DNA of 64,000 nt, taken from contig CM051457.1 of assembly GCA_028274465.1 (NCBI GenBank), forward strand, positions 13,567,097-13,631,096. Direction: 5' to 3'. Shown here in pieces: positions 10,097 to 23,003 of the stretch (positions are counted from its first letter, which is position 1; every line of letters begins with the position of its first letter). The position numbers and the translations under genes were made by a program. Below the pieces are notes generated by a model. The model was not told where the DNA came from. It saw nothing but the letters and a program-made list of their open reading frames with translations, and ran no database searches. The DNA is from Plantago ovata (Eukaryota; Streptophyta; Magnoliopsida; Lamiales; Plantaginaceae).

Positions 10097-12331
10097 CGAT
10101 AGATGGAAAAATCCACCAATAGATAAGTAAGCGGCGGATTTTAGTCTGTATTAAGAGCATTCAATTCGACTTTATTATCAGTAAGTTACTGATGATGAAG
10201 ATGAAGAAAGAGAAACCATCAAAGTGGCGATGGAAGATGGGAGATTTTCCGATTTTGCTTTTTTTTTTTTTTTTTTGGCAGACGTTTGAGAGTTGAGACG
10301 TACAGGTGGTGTGGTGATGACTGATGAGGTGGCCAATCGAGTGGTACCTAGCTGGATGAGGGTGCTATACCGACATCAGCTGCGGCGCGTGTTTTCAATT
10401 TTACTTGGTTTTCCAATAACATCACAAAAATGTCGATTATATTTTGTGATATTTTTAGATTAGATGGATACAAAAGTTTTACACTATGAAACAAAAACAC
10501 ATTGACACAGTGCACGGCCTGATTGACAAAAATTCGAAACATTTGGGCTGATCTGAATGACTCTACGTTGAGGTGGCAAACGGACGTATTACTGGTATAT
10601 GCATATGGATCCGGTAGGGTCCGGAGTCTGAACTTATCCATTTGCTTCTTGTCGGGTCTTATAAAGTTTTGAAGTTTTGAGTTCGGACAGTGAGCTAAAA
10701 ACTGCAATAGGGTGAATTGGATGGTTCAGATCGATGCACGGTAATTGGTACAATTTAGGACCAATCGCATCGGTTCACTACGAATTGGTATGGGTCAGAT
10801 CAATGGCGGATTCATTTCATTATCTATCGTTTCGCATATGATAAGAGAAAAATCTAAAAACATTTGAAGATTCACCAAAAATAATTTTGAGTGCTAGATT
10901 TAGCCCGGTCCAAATAGATTATGATCCATTGGGGCAACTTTAAAAAAAAATTTGAATCGGACACGAGCATGCCATGATTGGACCTAAATTGAAAAATCTT
11001 CTCAAATCAAATACAGAGAAATTTAGCAGTTGAAATTAAATCAAGACAATTAGGAAAACTCGTTATGAACTAAGTTCAACTATTTCATCTTGATTCATCT
11101 AATCCATAAGAATAATCAACATATAAGCTTTTGGGGATGTGATCTCATCAGCATAAACAGATAAACTCTCTCAGCTTTTTATTTTCTTTGCAAAATAAAT
11201 TGATCGAGTAGATTAGGGTTTCATGTGCTATAGTAGCGGATAAATTATGTAAAAATTTCTTTGTTAGGTATACGCATGTAATTCCTTGCCGATTCACAAA
11301 AGATATCTAGTTGACCTATGTGTGTAGGTTATTTCCAAAGTCGAATCACGTTAAATCTCTTGCATTATTTGTCCTCTCAAATTCGCTGCCATTGTTGTGA
11401 GATTTGTGGATTCTTTTTATGGGTATTGTAACGACCCAAGCTGACAAGGTTACTCCTGGGCAGCTCTCCGGGGGTGATATGCTAGCCCCACAGACCAGCA
11501 CGGATTCTAATCCGCGCACCGGAAACTTTTCATTGGGTCACTCATCCTAGAATTGCTCCAGAGCAAGCACGTTTAACTCTGAAGTTTTTCTATGTGGATT
11601 TCTGAAAAGAAAGATACACCTTGTTGGCATGAGTAGCGTTCTCAATCCCTTTAAGCTATCTGAAATCTGGGGCGTTACAGGTATGGTTAGGAACTTAGGA
11701 TATATGTATGAGCATGATAATATTTGTAGTCTTAATTTTCAATTATCTATAAATACAAGTGTTTTATTTAGTATCATCATAACCTAGTAGACCCAACCAA
11801 ATAAAATTGGAAATTGTGAACAATATTTAATCGAATTGGTGGTTCTAGTTCTAGAATCAAAACTGCCAGTTCTATATTTAGAAATGAAATTGTATCAAAT
11901 AGTGTCGATTCCAATCCCACCGAAGCTGGAGAATTGAGAGAAATTGGCTGGTTTAATGTTTGAACTAGTTGTTACAGCTCTAATTGTCAATCAAACCTAC
12001 ATAATAGTTGTTGCAACTAGGTCAATTCCATATGCACCGGAACTAAGTTCAACTTATAGGTCCGTGTTTCAAAACTTTACGATAGAGCACTTCGTTAAGA
12101 CGTCGGTTCAAAATTTTAATATATTCGATATTAAAAATAACAATTTCAAAAATTTGAGTTAAGTTTTAGGCTGGTACCTATGGTTAGACCGAGCTCGAGT
12201 TTTGTAATCCTCTACTCGGCTGGTTTAATCACAATATTTTGAACCAAAAACAAATTTAAAGAAAATCGAGTCGTTCATTAGACTAGAAGGACAGAACCCC
12301 AGAACCCGCTAGCTGAGATCGAGGAGAAAAT
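10097..12331. other. Divergent promoter region between AGTRAP-like gene and RHIP1
   Basis: Both flanking genes are transcribed outward from this 2.2 kb spacer. It contains the solo LTR at 11427-11679. The GGTTCAGATCGATGC-type sequence around 10720-10900 and the related AATTGGTGGTTCTAGTTC stretch near 11830 look like degraded repeats, but I could not define ends. No gene is supported; the frame at 10348-10707 lacks homology features. Confidence 0.5.
11427..11679 (+). mobile_element. Solo LTR with 5-bp target duplication
   Basis: The element begins TGTAACGACCC and ends GGGGCGTTACA, the TG...CA ends of plant LTRs. It is flanked by identical GGTAT at 11422-11426 and 11680-11684, the 5-bp duplication made by LTR-retrotransposon integrase. 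No internal retroviral-type genes lie next to it, so this is a solo LTR left by recombination. A related end is found in inverted orientation at 1-84. Confidence 0.85.
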
Positions 12332-12448
12332 ATGGGAGAAGAAGTGCCGCCTGTTGTTCCATCGTCGCCTATGGCAGAAGAAGTGCCGCCTGTTGTTCCA
12401 TCATCGCCTATGGCAGAAGAAGTGCCGCCTGCTCTATCATCTACTGCG
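12332..12448 (+). repeat. 39-bp in-frame tandem repeat at the RHIP1 N-terminus
   Basis: Three 39-base units start at 12332, 12371 and 12410. The first two differ at only a few bases; the third diverges in its second half. Each starts with ATG, so the repeat multiplies potential start codons and adds a Pro/Glu/Val-rich leader. Confidence 0.9.
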
Positions 12449-15400
12449 TCACCGCCACCGCCGTCGACGCCGTGGCACACATACATATCGGAGGATCTTC
12501 CTCGCACTGTCCAGGAGTCTGCTGACACTGCCATTCGCTCCGCCCGCTCTCTCCAACACTCTTCCTCAACACATCTACGCTCCCTCCAGGTATCATGTTA
12601 ATCCAGTTTAATCTATTACTAATTTTCAAATCCTTAGCCTTCATTTGTTTCATTATCTACCTTTTCCATTTTTGTGATGTTAGGAATCGATTCCTCAAAT
12701 CGGAAGTCGTTACAGATCTTATGAAGATGCTATCGTCCAGAAAATCAAAGGTAATTCATCACTACTTACTGATTTCGAATTTATAATCGGTCAAGTCTAG
12801 GGTTAGAATGAATAATTTGTATTGCCCTCGAACTAGTACCAATTAAGTCTGTGAATGAATCATTTGCTGTGATATTACTATGGATACTTACTAGTTATTG
12901 TCATGCTGTATCCGAAATTGAGTTCGTAGTATTATGAATGCTCATTTCTTTTATTGTTATACGCAGATGAGGTTGTGCGAGCAAGAGAAAATCCTGTTCT
13001 AGCTGGTGGAGTAGCTGTTACTGCAGCGCTCCTTCTTATGCGTGGTAAGAATGCTTCTTATTTCCTGTGCCTTTTTGTTTCATTGCTTCATTCATTGAAT
13101 ACGGACTGGAGTCTGGAACTCCCTGTGCCGCTGAAACTGATTTTGTTCTGGAAATCTGTCTCATTTGATGGTTTAGCTTAAGAACTAAGAGAATAGTTTG
13201 TCTTAGACGGTCTAACAGTTATATTGGTTTAGACTGGTGCAAATCAGGGAATGTGCTTATCGCGCTTAGGGTTAGGTGGTTAGTGGTGTGGTTATTTGTA
13301 CTATTTTTGGTGTGTGTGAAAATTCAGGAATGCGCCTAACATGTAGGTGGGTGCCGGGTGGTGCTGACTGCTGTCATGATTCCTAACATTTAAGGTGTGC
13401 GTAATCATGAAAGGGCCTAATACACATTTCTGTCGAGAAGTAATTAAATATCATGCAAAAGGGAGTTGGATTTCTTTCTATAACCATTAAATATATCCAT
13501 CTAAGTTTTGGTTATTAAGAATGTTGTCAAACTATGTCAGGCCCACCCAGTAGTGCTTTCTCTTGCAATTTACATGACTTTTTTGAGATAATGAAAATGG
13601 CAATTTGATATCTTATAAGGTGACCAATCATGTCTTGCACTGGTTATGTTTGTATTTTACATTTGAAGTTAGCCATCGGTTGTCATATTTTATAACTTCT
13701 ATGTATCCCGCATCTGAAGAGGGATATGTCAGTCCTTTCCTATTGGGGTGACCTTAGAACATAAGCAAGCATCAGAAGTGGGAAACACTAATGCTATTGG
13801 ACTTTCTTCCCGTTCAAGTCTTCTTGATGTGTAGTGGTTGGTATCGTATATTGTAGAGTTATAAAAACAATCAGGGGGCTTATATCAGTAACATGTGTTC
13901 ATGATCCTGGGCCTATATATGTGTAGTATATGTTTATATTGCATCAAATGTAGTCTGTCTTCAGAAAAGCACCACCAAAAGGAATTTTGAAAATGTTCCA
14001 ATTTATAAATTGTTTCAACTGCTATTCATTGAATTATCTCAGTTTGGGCTTGATTCTTACGGAATAGAATGGGCAAAATTATGGAGTTGGTCCCTCTTTC
14101 TCTTTTCCTCTTTTGTGTATGTGTGTGCACGGTTGATTCATGGTTGTGTGTAACCTCTGCCCTCTGCATTGATTTTATGGTTTCTTGATTTCTTAATGAA
14201 AATAATCCATTTTTAATTTTGCAATATCTATTTTGTAGGCCCTAGAAGATTTTTGTTTCGACAGACATTGGGTCGACTTCAAAGTGAGGAGGTATACCCC
14301 CCCTCTAAAACTTCTCTTTCTTAGGCAGTTGGCATGAACTTTTTCCAACTCTAAGTGGGGGACAAGGGGACATTCTATGCAACCTTACCGTTGCACATTT
14401 GCAAGGGTGCTGTTACAGACTCGATACTTCATCAGTGGAGGAACTTAATCTCATGCCAAGGCTGCAGAGGAAATGAGAGCAATATAACATTTTTGCAGAA
14501 GTTCTCATGCTGGCCCCATCTCTTATGCATGCTTGTGAGATATAGTGCCAAGATTTTCCTGAGATTGACTTGGCATTAACATTGTTTGGGCTTCATGCAG
14601 GCACAATTTGTTAGAGCTGAGAGGAATGTTAATGAGTTGGGCATCTCTGTTGATTTGATGAAGAAAGAGAGCAAAAAATTACTTGAAAGATCAACCCTTG
14701 CTGAAAAAGACATGCGACGTGGTTTTTCTGATATCAAGTAGGAACAAAAGCTTCTTACTAGTTATTATTGCTTATTGTTATCTGGTTATATGCAAGTGAC
14801 GTTTTTATAAAATCATATTTAGGAGTGCTGGAACCCAAATTCAGAGCCTTGCAAGATTAGTTCACAAGGCAGAAGCTGAAGCTGCTGGTATGTTCACACC
14901 CTTACACTTATCATTTTTCTGGTTCCTTTCTTTATTCTGAGTTTCAGAATCAAGTGCAGTATAGTTTCAAAGCATGTTTAAAGAAACTGGGCATCAAGTA
15001 TTGTGTCAGAACATCTTTAAAATTTTGCATTTGTTGGTGACCCTTATTTTGAGATTAGCAGTCATGTATAAAGAAGACTTATTTACTTTCAAACACCAGT
15101 ATATGGGAACATATTTGTATGTTGCAATTAAAGGGTCTACAGATTCAAAATTAAGTTGTAGTTAAATGTTTTATCTGCCGTGGAACTTTTAGGGTCTTTC
15201 CTGAAAGTTATCACCTTCTAGGTCACTTAAAAAGTCTGTATGTATATATTATACGTAGAATTTAACATTTTACAAAATGAAAATGTTCAAAACATAAAAC
15301 AAGCTTTGAGTTCATGATCAACAATAGGATAGTCCAATAGGAGGGAAGGATCATAATACTTACTACATTATACAAAGTATGAAACGAAATATTTGTTTCA

Positions 15401-15690
15401 TACCTATCTCTTTCATTGTTTGGCATAGATTTGATGGATTTGCTGCGAGAACTTCCAACCAGAGAAGCTTTGAAGCTAAGAGCAGATGTAAGTCATTGTA
15501 TATTGTGTAATTATTGATTTATTGTGACAAGTGTCCCGCCTTCTGTTTTTCTGATGAATTGTGTGTTATTCAAATTCAATGCGCACTTCCATGTTACCAG
15601 GTCGCTTCAATGGCATCTCTTCTCCGACAGCAAAGAACAAAAATGGATAAGCGAGTCATGAAGATTTCTGAATTAGGTGTTCCTGTGTAA
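12332..15690 (+). CDS. RHIP1: RGS1-HXK1-interacting protein 1 (RHIP1)
   Basis: Eight exons: 12332-12589, 12684-12750, 12967-13044, 14239-14291, 14601-14737, 14823-14887, 15429-15487, 15601-15690. All introns are GT-AG and in phase, giving 268 residues. The conserved core reads [15 protein letters not shown], then [20 protein letters not shown] (a hydrophobic stretch at about 119-134), a helical Lys/Glu-rich middle, and a C-terminus with [18 protein letters not shown] and ending ISELGVPV. In Arabidopsis RHIP1 binds both the G-protein regulator RGS1 and hexokinase 1 and is linked to glucose signalling; that role is inferred by family. The N-terminus is unusual: a 13-residue unit, [13 protein letters not shown], is repeated nearly three times, giving in-frame ATGs at 12332, 12371 and 12410. 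I chose the first. The identity rests on recognised sequence, not on a database search. Confidence 0.85.
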
Positions 15691-17285
15691 ATAATTAGAA
15701 CTTATTCCCCAAAATAAGACGAGACACCAACATTCTGATCGGTGCTTCATGCTTATTCAATCGAACATAGCACAATGAAGATTACGATTCAAGGAGCAGC
15801 ATACGAGAAACTCAAACAATTTGGGAGCAGTATGGGGCTCTCTACTTAACTTGTCCTTTTTAGATCACCACAGTGATTTGAAGACTCATTATCATTTTTC
15901 ACCAAATACCTTAAAATGTTGGCTTCGACGACAGCTTTGAATGGATGTGTTTGTGATAGTTTCGGCTTTCAACACCTCTCATTAACTCATGAATGACCTG
16001 AAATACTTGGGATCTGTTGGCTTTTTGTTTTTTCTAATTGATTCTCATGGTGTTTGGCTGCTTTGTTAGATTTGTCATTGAGATTGCAGTGAAGTTTGGT
16101 TTAGTTTGAATTTGCTTGGGTAGCATGAAATACGCACAATCTTCATGAACAAGGGTAATTTTCTTTTTTAAGAAAAAACTTTCAGATTCTACGGTAAAGA
16201 TGCAAAAACAAGAAGAATGGTTCAATTGTCAATCTTTTTACTCTAACTAACTCGTATGCAGTCAAAACAATAATTACACTAGGTGAATAAAAATAGAATG
16301 CTAATTGTCACATTAAGAGTAAGACATAAATGGGGGGACATGAAAATGCAGAAAATTTGTTCCCAACATAATCTATTGTTCCCATCTCAACTTTAATCAA
16401 CTCAATTCCATTGTCATGTCCCACCATATGTTTGAACTTATTTATTTTCTTTCATAATATTAGAATTTATAGAAATATAAGAAAATGTAACACAATAATT
16501 TCAAAGTTCAAATGAATTAAAAACACTGCTCATTGCATATTTTTCAATGCATAGTTTTTGCATCTGGTTTGGAAACAAACTACGACAGGACATTGCATTT
16601 AGCGCCCCTTTTTAATTGTCAATATTGTTACTTGGTCCGTCCCTGCTAAAACTTTTCATTTGATTTTATTGAATTTTTCTTTAGTCTCCGTTTGCCTCCA
16701 AATTAATCCTAAACCGTATCGAAAAATTAATATTTGAAATTATATTATGAAAGTACAAATCTTATATTTTCATAATATAATTTCAAAAATTACTTTTTCG
16801 ATATGAATTAGGGCTAATTCGAGGTCAAATATAAACTAAAAAAGGTCTAACAAAAGTAAATGAGAAACTTTAGCAGGGACGGAGAAAGTGGTAGGTTCTC
16901 TTAATTAAAAAAATTACATATGAATCCCAAAACGGTTGCCGTACGGCTAGGTGTAAAATAAAAATATCTATACCTGAAAACCTAAAGCCTTAAAAACTGA
17001 AGGCGTAAACGGTAATTTCCCCTCCTGCACATCTCAATTGGGAAGATAAACTTCCAGCGAGACGTCAGAGTCGCGTATTTTGGACTTGGATTTCATTCGT
17101 GCTTCTTTTGTATTCCCCTAGCCCTGCGAAGAAGAAGAAACAAAGGTATCAAACACCATTACTACTCCTCTCTCTGCTCCAAAACACTTCAATTCTGCCT
17201 TACCAATTCTGCTAGATTTGAATCTGTGATTAACTTTTTCTTTCTGTGTTTACAGATCGTCGATTGATTGATTTTCGATTCTGCC
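15691..17285. other. Intergenic spacer between RHIP1 and the VOA1-like gene
   Basis: It holds the 3' flank of RHIP1, the Stowaway-like element at 16631-16891, and the promoter and leader of the next gene. The leader appears spliced: donor CAAAG/GTATC at 17145/17146 and acceptor TTTACAG ending at 17255, then ATG at 17286. No additional gene was seen. Confidence 0.6.
16631..16891. mobile_element. Stowaway-like MITE (Tc1/mariner type)
   Basis: The left end is CTTGGTCCGTCCCTGCTAAA; the right end in reverse complement is CCACTTTCTCCGTCCCTGC. TA lies on both sides (16629-16630 and 16892-16893), the target site of Tc1/mariner elements. The two halves are complementary over most of their length, including TCGAAAAATTAAT-like and TTTCATAATATAATTTC segments, so the RNA or single strand would fold into a long hairpin. 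No transposase is encoded. Confidence 0.8.
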
Positions 17286-20200
17286 ATGGCTAGTATCTTA
17301 ATGGCGCCGATCGTGGCGGTTCTGCTGGTCGTTGTAGCTCAGCTACCGTTGGGATTCTCTGCTCCATCCACAGTGCCTGCGTTTCTCTGGTCGCCTAATC
17401 TGGATGGGTAATGATTCTGATTCCAATCTGTGATTTTTTATGTGTGAATTTTTAGCTGATTTTGTGTTTAGGATATGGATGTGAATGATTTTAGTTAAGA
17501 TCAAGTTAGTATGGTAATCAATTAGTTCCAGTATGTGATGTTAAGGTAGTTCTGGCTGTAACCTAGTTTATGCGTGCATTTAATTATTTGCTCGGAAGGG
17601 CTGTGTGTGCTAATTAACCTGTATCTTCAAGAGATACTGTGTTCCATGGGTTTTGGACGAGAGAAGTTAACATAGTATATATTTAGTAGTGATGGAGGCA
17701 CTGGAGAAGATAACACCTGTTTTGTCTTGCCCCGTTGATGATCTCAAAGGAGTTTGCCACTATGTTGACTTGCTCCTTTTATTGGTGGCAATGGAGTGTC
17801 TCCAGCAATGGGCTAAAGAACTTACTTTAATATCAACAAGTGATGAAGTTTCGTAAACATAGTGAATGCAAATTATGAAGTAAAAAAGTAGCTCTGGAGG
17901 TGAGTTGCATTTATATTGTATCTGTCGATGGGAGACAACTTATATCTTTGTCAATTTGATAGAGTGGATATTGTTTTATGAAATAAAATCAACTCGATGA
18001 TCGTTAACTGTCTGGGCACTGGAGGGAAATATTTACTGAAGTTTATATAGCGTTAAAAGGTCAAGATGTACGCAGCTTCTTTTAGAAACAGTTGATTGGC
18101 AGTTATGTTGGCTGTTGGATGATTCAACTTGATTTTTGCGAAATCAAATACTACAATTTCAAAGGTTGGCTCTTCGGAGCAGTCGCTGATTTTGTGTCTA
18201 CTACGAGTTGACTTTCTTTTACAAGGAACAATGAGACTAGTGTAGCCCCACTTACAAAGACTTCCATGTTGTACCCCCATGTTTTAGACACACATATGGT
18301 GTGTGCATGTATTGATTTGACTCAAGCATTACTATGATTCTCAATATTAACAGAATCCATCATTTGTGTGTTCTTCTGAATATCTTAGGCTATATGTGTT
18401 CTTCTGAATTGCTTGTAGTATATTTCATATTATCAACAACAAGTCCAGGATTGCGTCAAGCCATATTGTTCCTGCATATCATCCATTTCTGAAATGATGT
18501 CCTTCGAGTTTTTTGATGTTATACTACTTGTAAAGCGTAATGTTTAGATTTTGCATTTTTGTGGCAGAATGAAAGAAGTGGTTGATTACAGAATCCTCTC
18601 CCCAAGAGACTTAGCCAAGTCTGTCATGACTGATGGGAGGTGGTTTAATGACCTGGTATGTAAAAAATTTCAAATTTTTATAAAAATTGATACTCATGAA
18701 AGACATAATCAAATAAGACTAGGATCTTATACTTATATTATCGAATTAGCAAGGCTTTCATTCAGGTATGAACTAATCTTCTTGTTATTTATTCTTCAGT
18801 GCTCCGGAGAAGCAGCTAAGCAGTCCCCGGACTTTGCCTTCGTTTTTGTTGGAACAGAGGTATTTATATTTACTTTCTTTTCAGAGACTTCTGATCGTCT
18901 CACGTCCACTTGATTTGAGGGAGGAAAAGAAAAAAAAAAAAAAAAAACCTGCAATGAGTTCCTTATAATTTGTGTTGTTATATGATTGTTTACTTGAATG
19001 GGTGAAAACAACAATTATCCCGTGTTAATGGCAGTAGTTCTTGTAATGAGTAGTTGTTTTAGCCGTTTCAAAAAAAAAAAAAGAAAGGCAGTAGTTCTTG
19101 TAAATTCTAGTACTATATAACAGGGACTAGTCACTACTGTACCTTCTGCTTCACTAAACTAATGATATTTATTCGTCTGTATTGGAGTTGGGCATGTGTC
19201 AGAACTCAGAAGTCTTCTTTCTGTCCTGTGTTACATAATTCTACTATAAGAGCATTTACACAAAATTAATGTTTTTTTTTCTTTTTTTAATTGGCAACTA
19301 CTTACATATGTACTATTGCATATCCATTTGACATGGATTTTTTATCGACTTTCTTCTGGTTCTATTGTGCAGTTACAGTCTCTGGATATATCCAGACCCA
19401 CTAAGGCAGATCCAGCTCTTGTAGGCTTGCTCAAGGTTAATAAGTTTGTTATCTTCAATCCGTAATTAGAATATTATGCGAGTACGGTTCTATCTGTAAC
19501 ATTTTTTTTCTATTCCGTCTTTGTCATGAATAGGACTCATATTCAAGCTCAAACTTCTCTTTTGCCTTTCCCTACGTTGCTGCACCAGAGGAGAAAATGT
19601 CAATAGAAAGCTCTCTGATTTCAGAGTTTTCTCATTCTTGTGAACAACATTCAGGGATTGCCAATATTGCTCTAGTTGGGTCATGCTCTGTGGAAGGTGA
19701 AAATTTCGAGAGACTAGAAGATATTAACTCGGTTCATGTAAGTACTATAGAAAACGTTGGACACTTGGCTGATCCAGCTATTTCTACTTTCTAAATTGGA
19801 TATTGTATTTGTTGGACAGGCCTACGTGCACTCGAGGATGGAGAAAAGTTCCACCGAACATACTGATTTGATTGTCATGTGCAATGATCAGCCTCATTCT
19901 GAGGGTATGCAACATGAAGCAACCTGTAGAGAGTCCATGTTCTTATCCTTATTAGGTCTGGAATTTGACTTGTTTAAACTACTATGCAGGCAAAATTCTT
20001 TCTGAACTCCTCAATTCGGTGAAGCAATTGGGTGCAAAATATACATTTCTCTACGTCTCAGATCCATTCAAGTCTATTCAGTTTCCATCACATCGGGGCC
20101 TGGAAAGATTTTTGGCTGAAGGCACTGTAGGTAATGCATCAGCTAATGTGACTACAGGCTGTGATGGAATTTGTCAAATCAAGTCAACCTTTTTGGAGGG

Positions 20201-20523
20201 GATTTTTGTGGTAAGTCAGTAGATCACTTTCAAATAGCCATGCAATCTTTTTGAATGAGTTTAACACGATAATTATATATTGGAGCTCAATCATTCACCT
20301 AGTTCAGTTTTCACACTTGCCATGCTTCAGCACCTCTCTCATATATCCTCTATGTATCGTAGCTTGTTTGCATCCACAAGTAAATGCATGTAAGTTTCTG
20401 AAGTTAAATTATAAACAAACGTTGTTTCAGGGAATTGTTTTGCTTATAATTTTGATATCGGGACTTTGCTGCATGGCGGGAATTGACACTCCAACGAGGT
20501 TTGAGACTCCACAAGATTCTTGA
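17286..20523 (+). CDS. V-ATPase accessory protein, Ac45/VOA1 transmembrane-domain family
   Basis: Eight exons: 17286-17407, 18568-18655, 18800-18859, 19373-19435, 19534-19737, 19820-19904, 19990-20210, 20431-20523, all GT-AG and in phase, giving 311 residues. Residues 1 to about 25 are a signal peptide. A long lumenal domain follows, with a cluster of possible N-glycosylation sites (NFS, NAS, NVT). A single C-terminal membrane helix lies at about 283-297 (GIVLLIILISGLCCMAG), and the short tail GIDTPTRFETPQDS is diagnostic of the VOA1/Ac45 family. Family members assist V-ATPase assembly or targeting in the endomembrane system; the plant protein (like At3g13410 and At1g55546, from memory) is little studied. 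A 5'-UTR intron at 17146-17255 is likely. Introns carry several poly-A/T runs but no obvious mobile element. Confidence 0.85.
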
Positions 20524-23003
20524 ACAGTGGTCCATGAAAGGATTATATATTTTTTTGCTAGTGGTGGCATCTGCTGTGCTGTTTCTGTATAACCTAATCT
20601 TCTGTATCACTACTATTCTTTCTCCAGTCACGGTTCTGCTTATGTGTATTTTCATTTCATGTAAGAGTCGTCTTCTCTTTAATAATAATAATAGTGTTGG
20701 TATTTGGCCAATGTGTCTGAGATATAGGACATGGTATTCATCTATTTTGAAGAACGCTCTAAAAAGTAGAAACCCTTGAAAAGTGTATTTCAAGATGATC
20801 ACTTTTTATTGATTGAAGTACCACTGTTTATGGTTATGGCAAAGTCTTTATGCAGTTATGCTGTGTTCTTGATTACATTATAAATGATATACTAGGTTTC
20901 ATTTTTCATTGAGAACGTGTGATCCTTCCTTTTTAAGTTTAACGTGGAAAAGTGAAAACCATGCCCCTGAAGGTGTGACTTGGTTATGGTATTACTCTGT
21001 TTCAGTTATCGGGAAGAGACAATTTGTATCAGTGAAGGTTCTTGTAGTATATCGAAGTAAACTGGGGATCTTTTGAAGTTTTGCATGTCTCAAGGGAAAA
21101 TGAATGTGTGGGTTGCAAAATCTTAGACTCAAGGTTAGGAAAATGAAATTAGTTTTGCCGAGGAATTCTCGTTTTCCTGCGTTTTCATTATTTTCATTAT
21201 TCTCGTTCTCTACTTCTCTTTGTTCTTTCACAGCCTTGTGCACGCTTGTGCACGGCGTTGTATATTGTTAGTTGTGAATATTAAACTTTGTTATGGAGAC
21301 GAGAGAGAGTTGAGTTGGATCGATGGTTACAGTATAGCCCTGCCGCAAATCGCAACCCAACAAAACCAAACATGTATTGACTTGACTTGGAAAGTGATCA
21401 CTATATATATATAGTTAGTCTGTCCAGGGAGATTAACTTGTAATTTGGGACTTGATTAAAACTAACTTTGTTCAGTTTATAAGTCCATGCATCATGCATG
21501 ATTCTTGTCGATCTCACTGATGACCTATGAAAGTCATGTGTCATGTTGAGTACCTACCGGATATTATTAAGGAGATTGTTAATGAGGAAGGTACTAAGAA
21601 TTCTCCTGATTCTAACTAAAGGTCATCCCCTGAAAAAGCAAGTCTTTAAAATAGTGGAGTAATGCATTTGCAACATTCTTTCTTCAGCCCTCCCCCATAG
21701 TTGTGTCCTTTAATTAGCTTTTTGACCTCAAAGTCTGTCCATACGTACTCTATACTGCATATTGCATAGCCAGTACTCCCAATCAAAAATTTAATATCTT
21801 TCCCTTTTGGTCGTCATATTATAATTTTAATATTCGATAGATGCCAAGATAGAAGACTATTGCATCCCATTAGACCATTTCCAACCCATAAACTCTAGGT
21901 TACGCTACGTCAGCATTCCAGTCACATCTACCTCTATCATACTCTTCATCTCCAACCCTCATACTCTATCTTACCCAATATTTTTATTTCTTTTTCCATT
22001 TCTTTTTAAACTACTTTATTTCTTTTTACATTTCTTTCAAACTTTCACATTTTATATAATGCAAATGTTGTTAATTAATTAAAATATCATGAAATTAAAA
22101 GAAAAAAAATAATATACTCGATAATATAAAAATATAAGGTAATTGGTAATTCAATATAATCTATGTGAAATATATGAAAACATAAATAAATATATTACAA
22201 AAAGAAAAGAAAAACTGAACTTAAAAGACAAGTTCATAAAATAAAAGGTACTTAATGGGAAAACTCATACAAGGATATTGCATCTGAACCAAAATAAGGA
22301 AAAATTAAAGTGAAGAAATGATAAAATAATACTAGACGCTTATGTTGTTAGACCATCTCCAACCATAAGACTCAAGACTCAATTTTTTATTCTTTCCTTC
22401 ATAATACCATAAGACTCAAACTCCTCTCCATCTCCAACCATAAGACTCAACTATACATTTTTTATTCTTTCCTTCATAATACCATAAGACTCAACTATAC
22501 TCAAATAAAAGAAACAAATAAAGTGGAAAGAAAAAAAAAAGACAAAAAGAATAAGATAGTAATAAAATATTGCATAAGACTCATCTTATGTGGAAAGACT
22601 CATCTTTTGTATAAGATGATAAGACCCACATTTTACCATCTCCAACCATAAGTAAGACCCTCATAAGACTCATGGTTAGAGATGGTCTTAGCATACTCAT
22701 ATGCTCACCAAGCTTGGATGGAGCAACACGTTTGCGTTTTAGCAAACTCCACCATCCTTGGGATGGAGTTGGTCTAGTAAAATTCTTCGAAGATACTACT
22801 AGACTACTAGTCTATCTTGCTTCCCACTCTTTTTTTTTTGCTTATTTATAGAGAACATAGTAAGAGAAGAGCCCATACACAATTCAAATCATTTGCTAGC
22901 TAGTATCATTTTCTGCCTTCATTACTACTATTACTACTACAGTACTACCTGTGTACATCTTTCAACTCTACAAAAAAAAAGTAGAAAAAAAAAAAAGAAG
23001 AAA
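20524..23003. other. Intergenic spacer with nested MITEs
   Basis: The left 1.3 kb is the 3' flank of the VOA1-like gene with no supported gene. From about 21870 to 22770 the DNA is a MITE-type cluster: an outer pair of ends (GACCATTTCCAACCC near 21875 and its inverted partner near 22755) encloses a better defined element at 22351-22687. The rest is the promoter of the RLP pseudogene. Confidence 0.5.
22351..22687. mobile_element. PIF/Harbinger-like (Tourist) MITE
   Basis: The left end is GACCATCTCCAACCATAAG; the right end in reverse complement is GACCATCTCTAACCATGAG. The 3-base target duplication TTA lies at 22348-22350 and 22688-22690, as expected for PIF/Harbinger. CCATAAGACTCA is repeated internally several times, suggesting insertions of one copy in another or internal tandem growth. 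There is no coding capacity. Confidence 0.8.

Noticed and set aside
10348-10707. 119-codon minus-strand frame in the divergent promoter
   Set aside because: No motif, atypical composition and no splice partners; more likely chance.
20404-20802. 132-codon minus-strand frame
   Set aside because: It overlaps the last exon and 3' UTR of the VOA1-like gene in antisense and shows no conserved motif.
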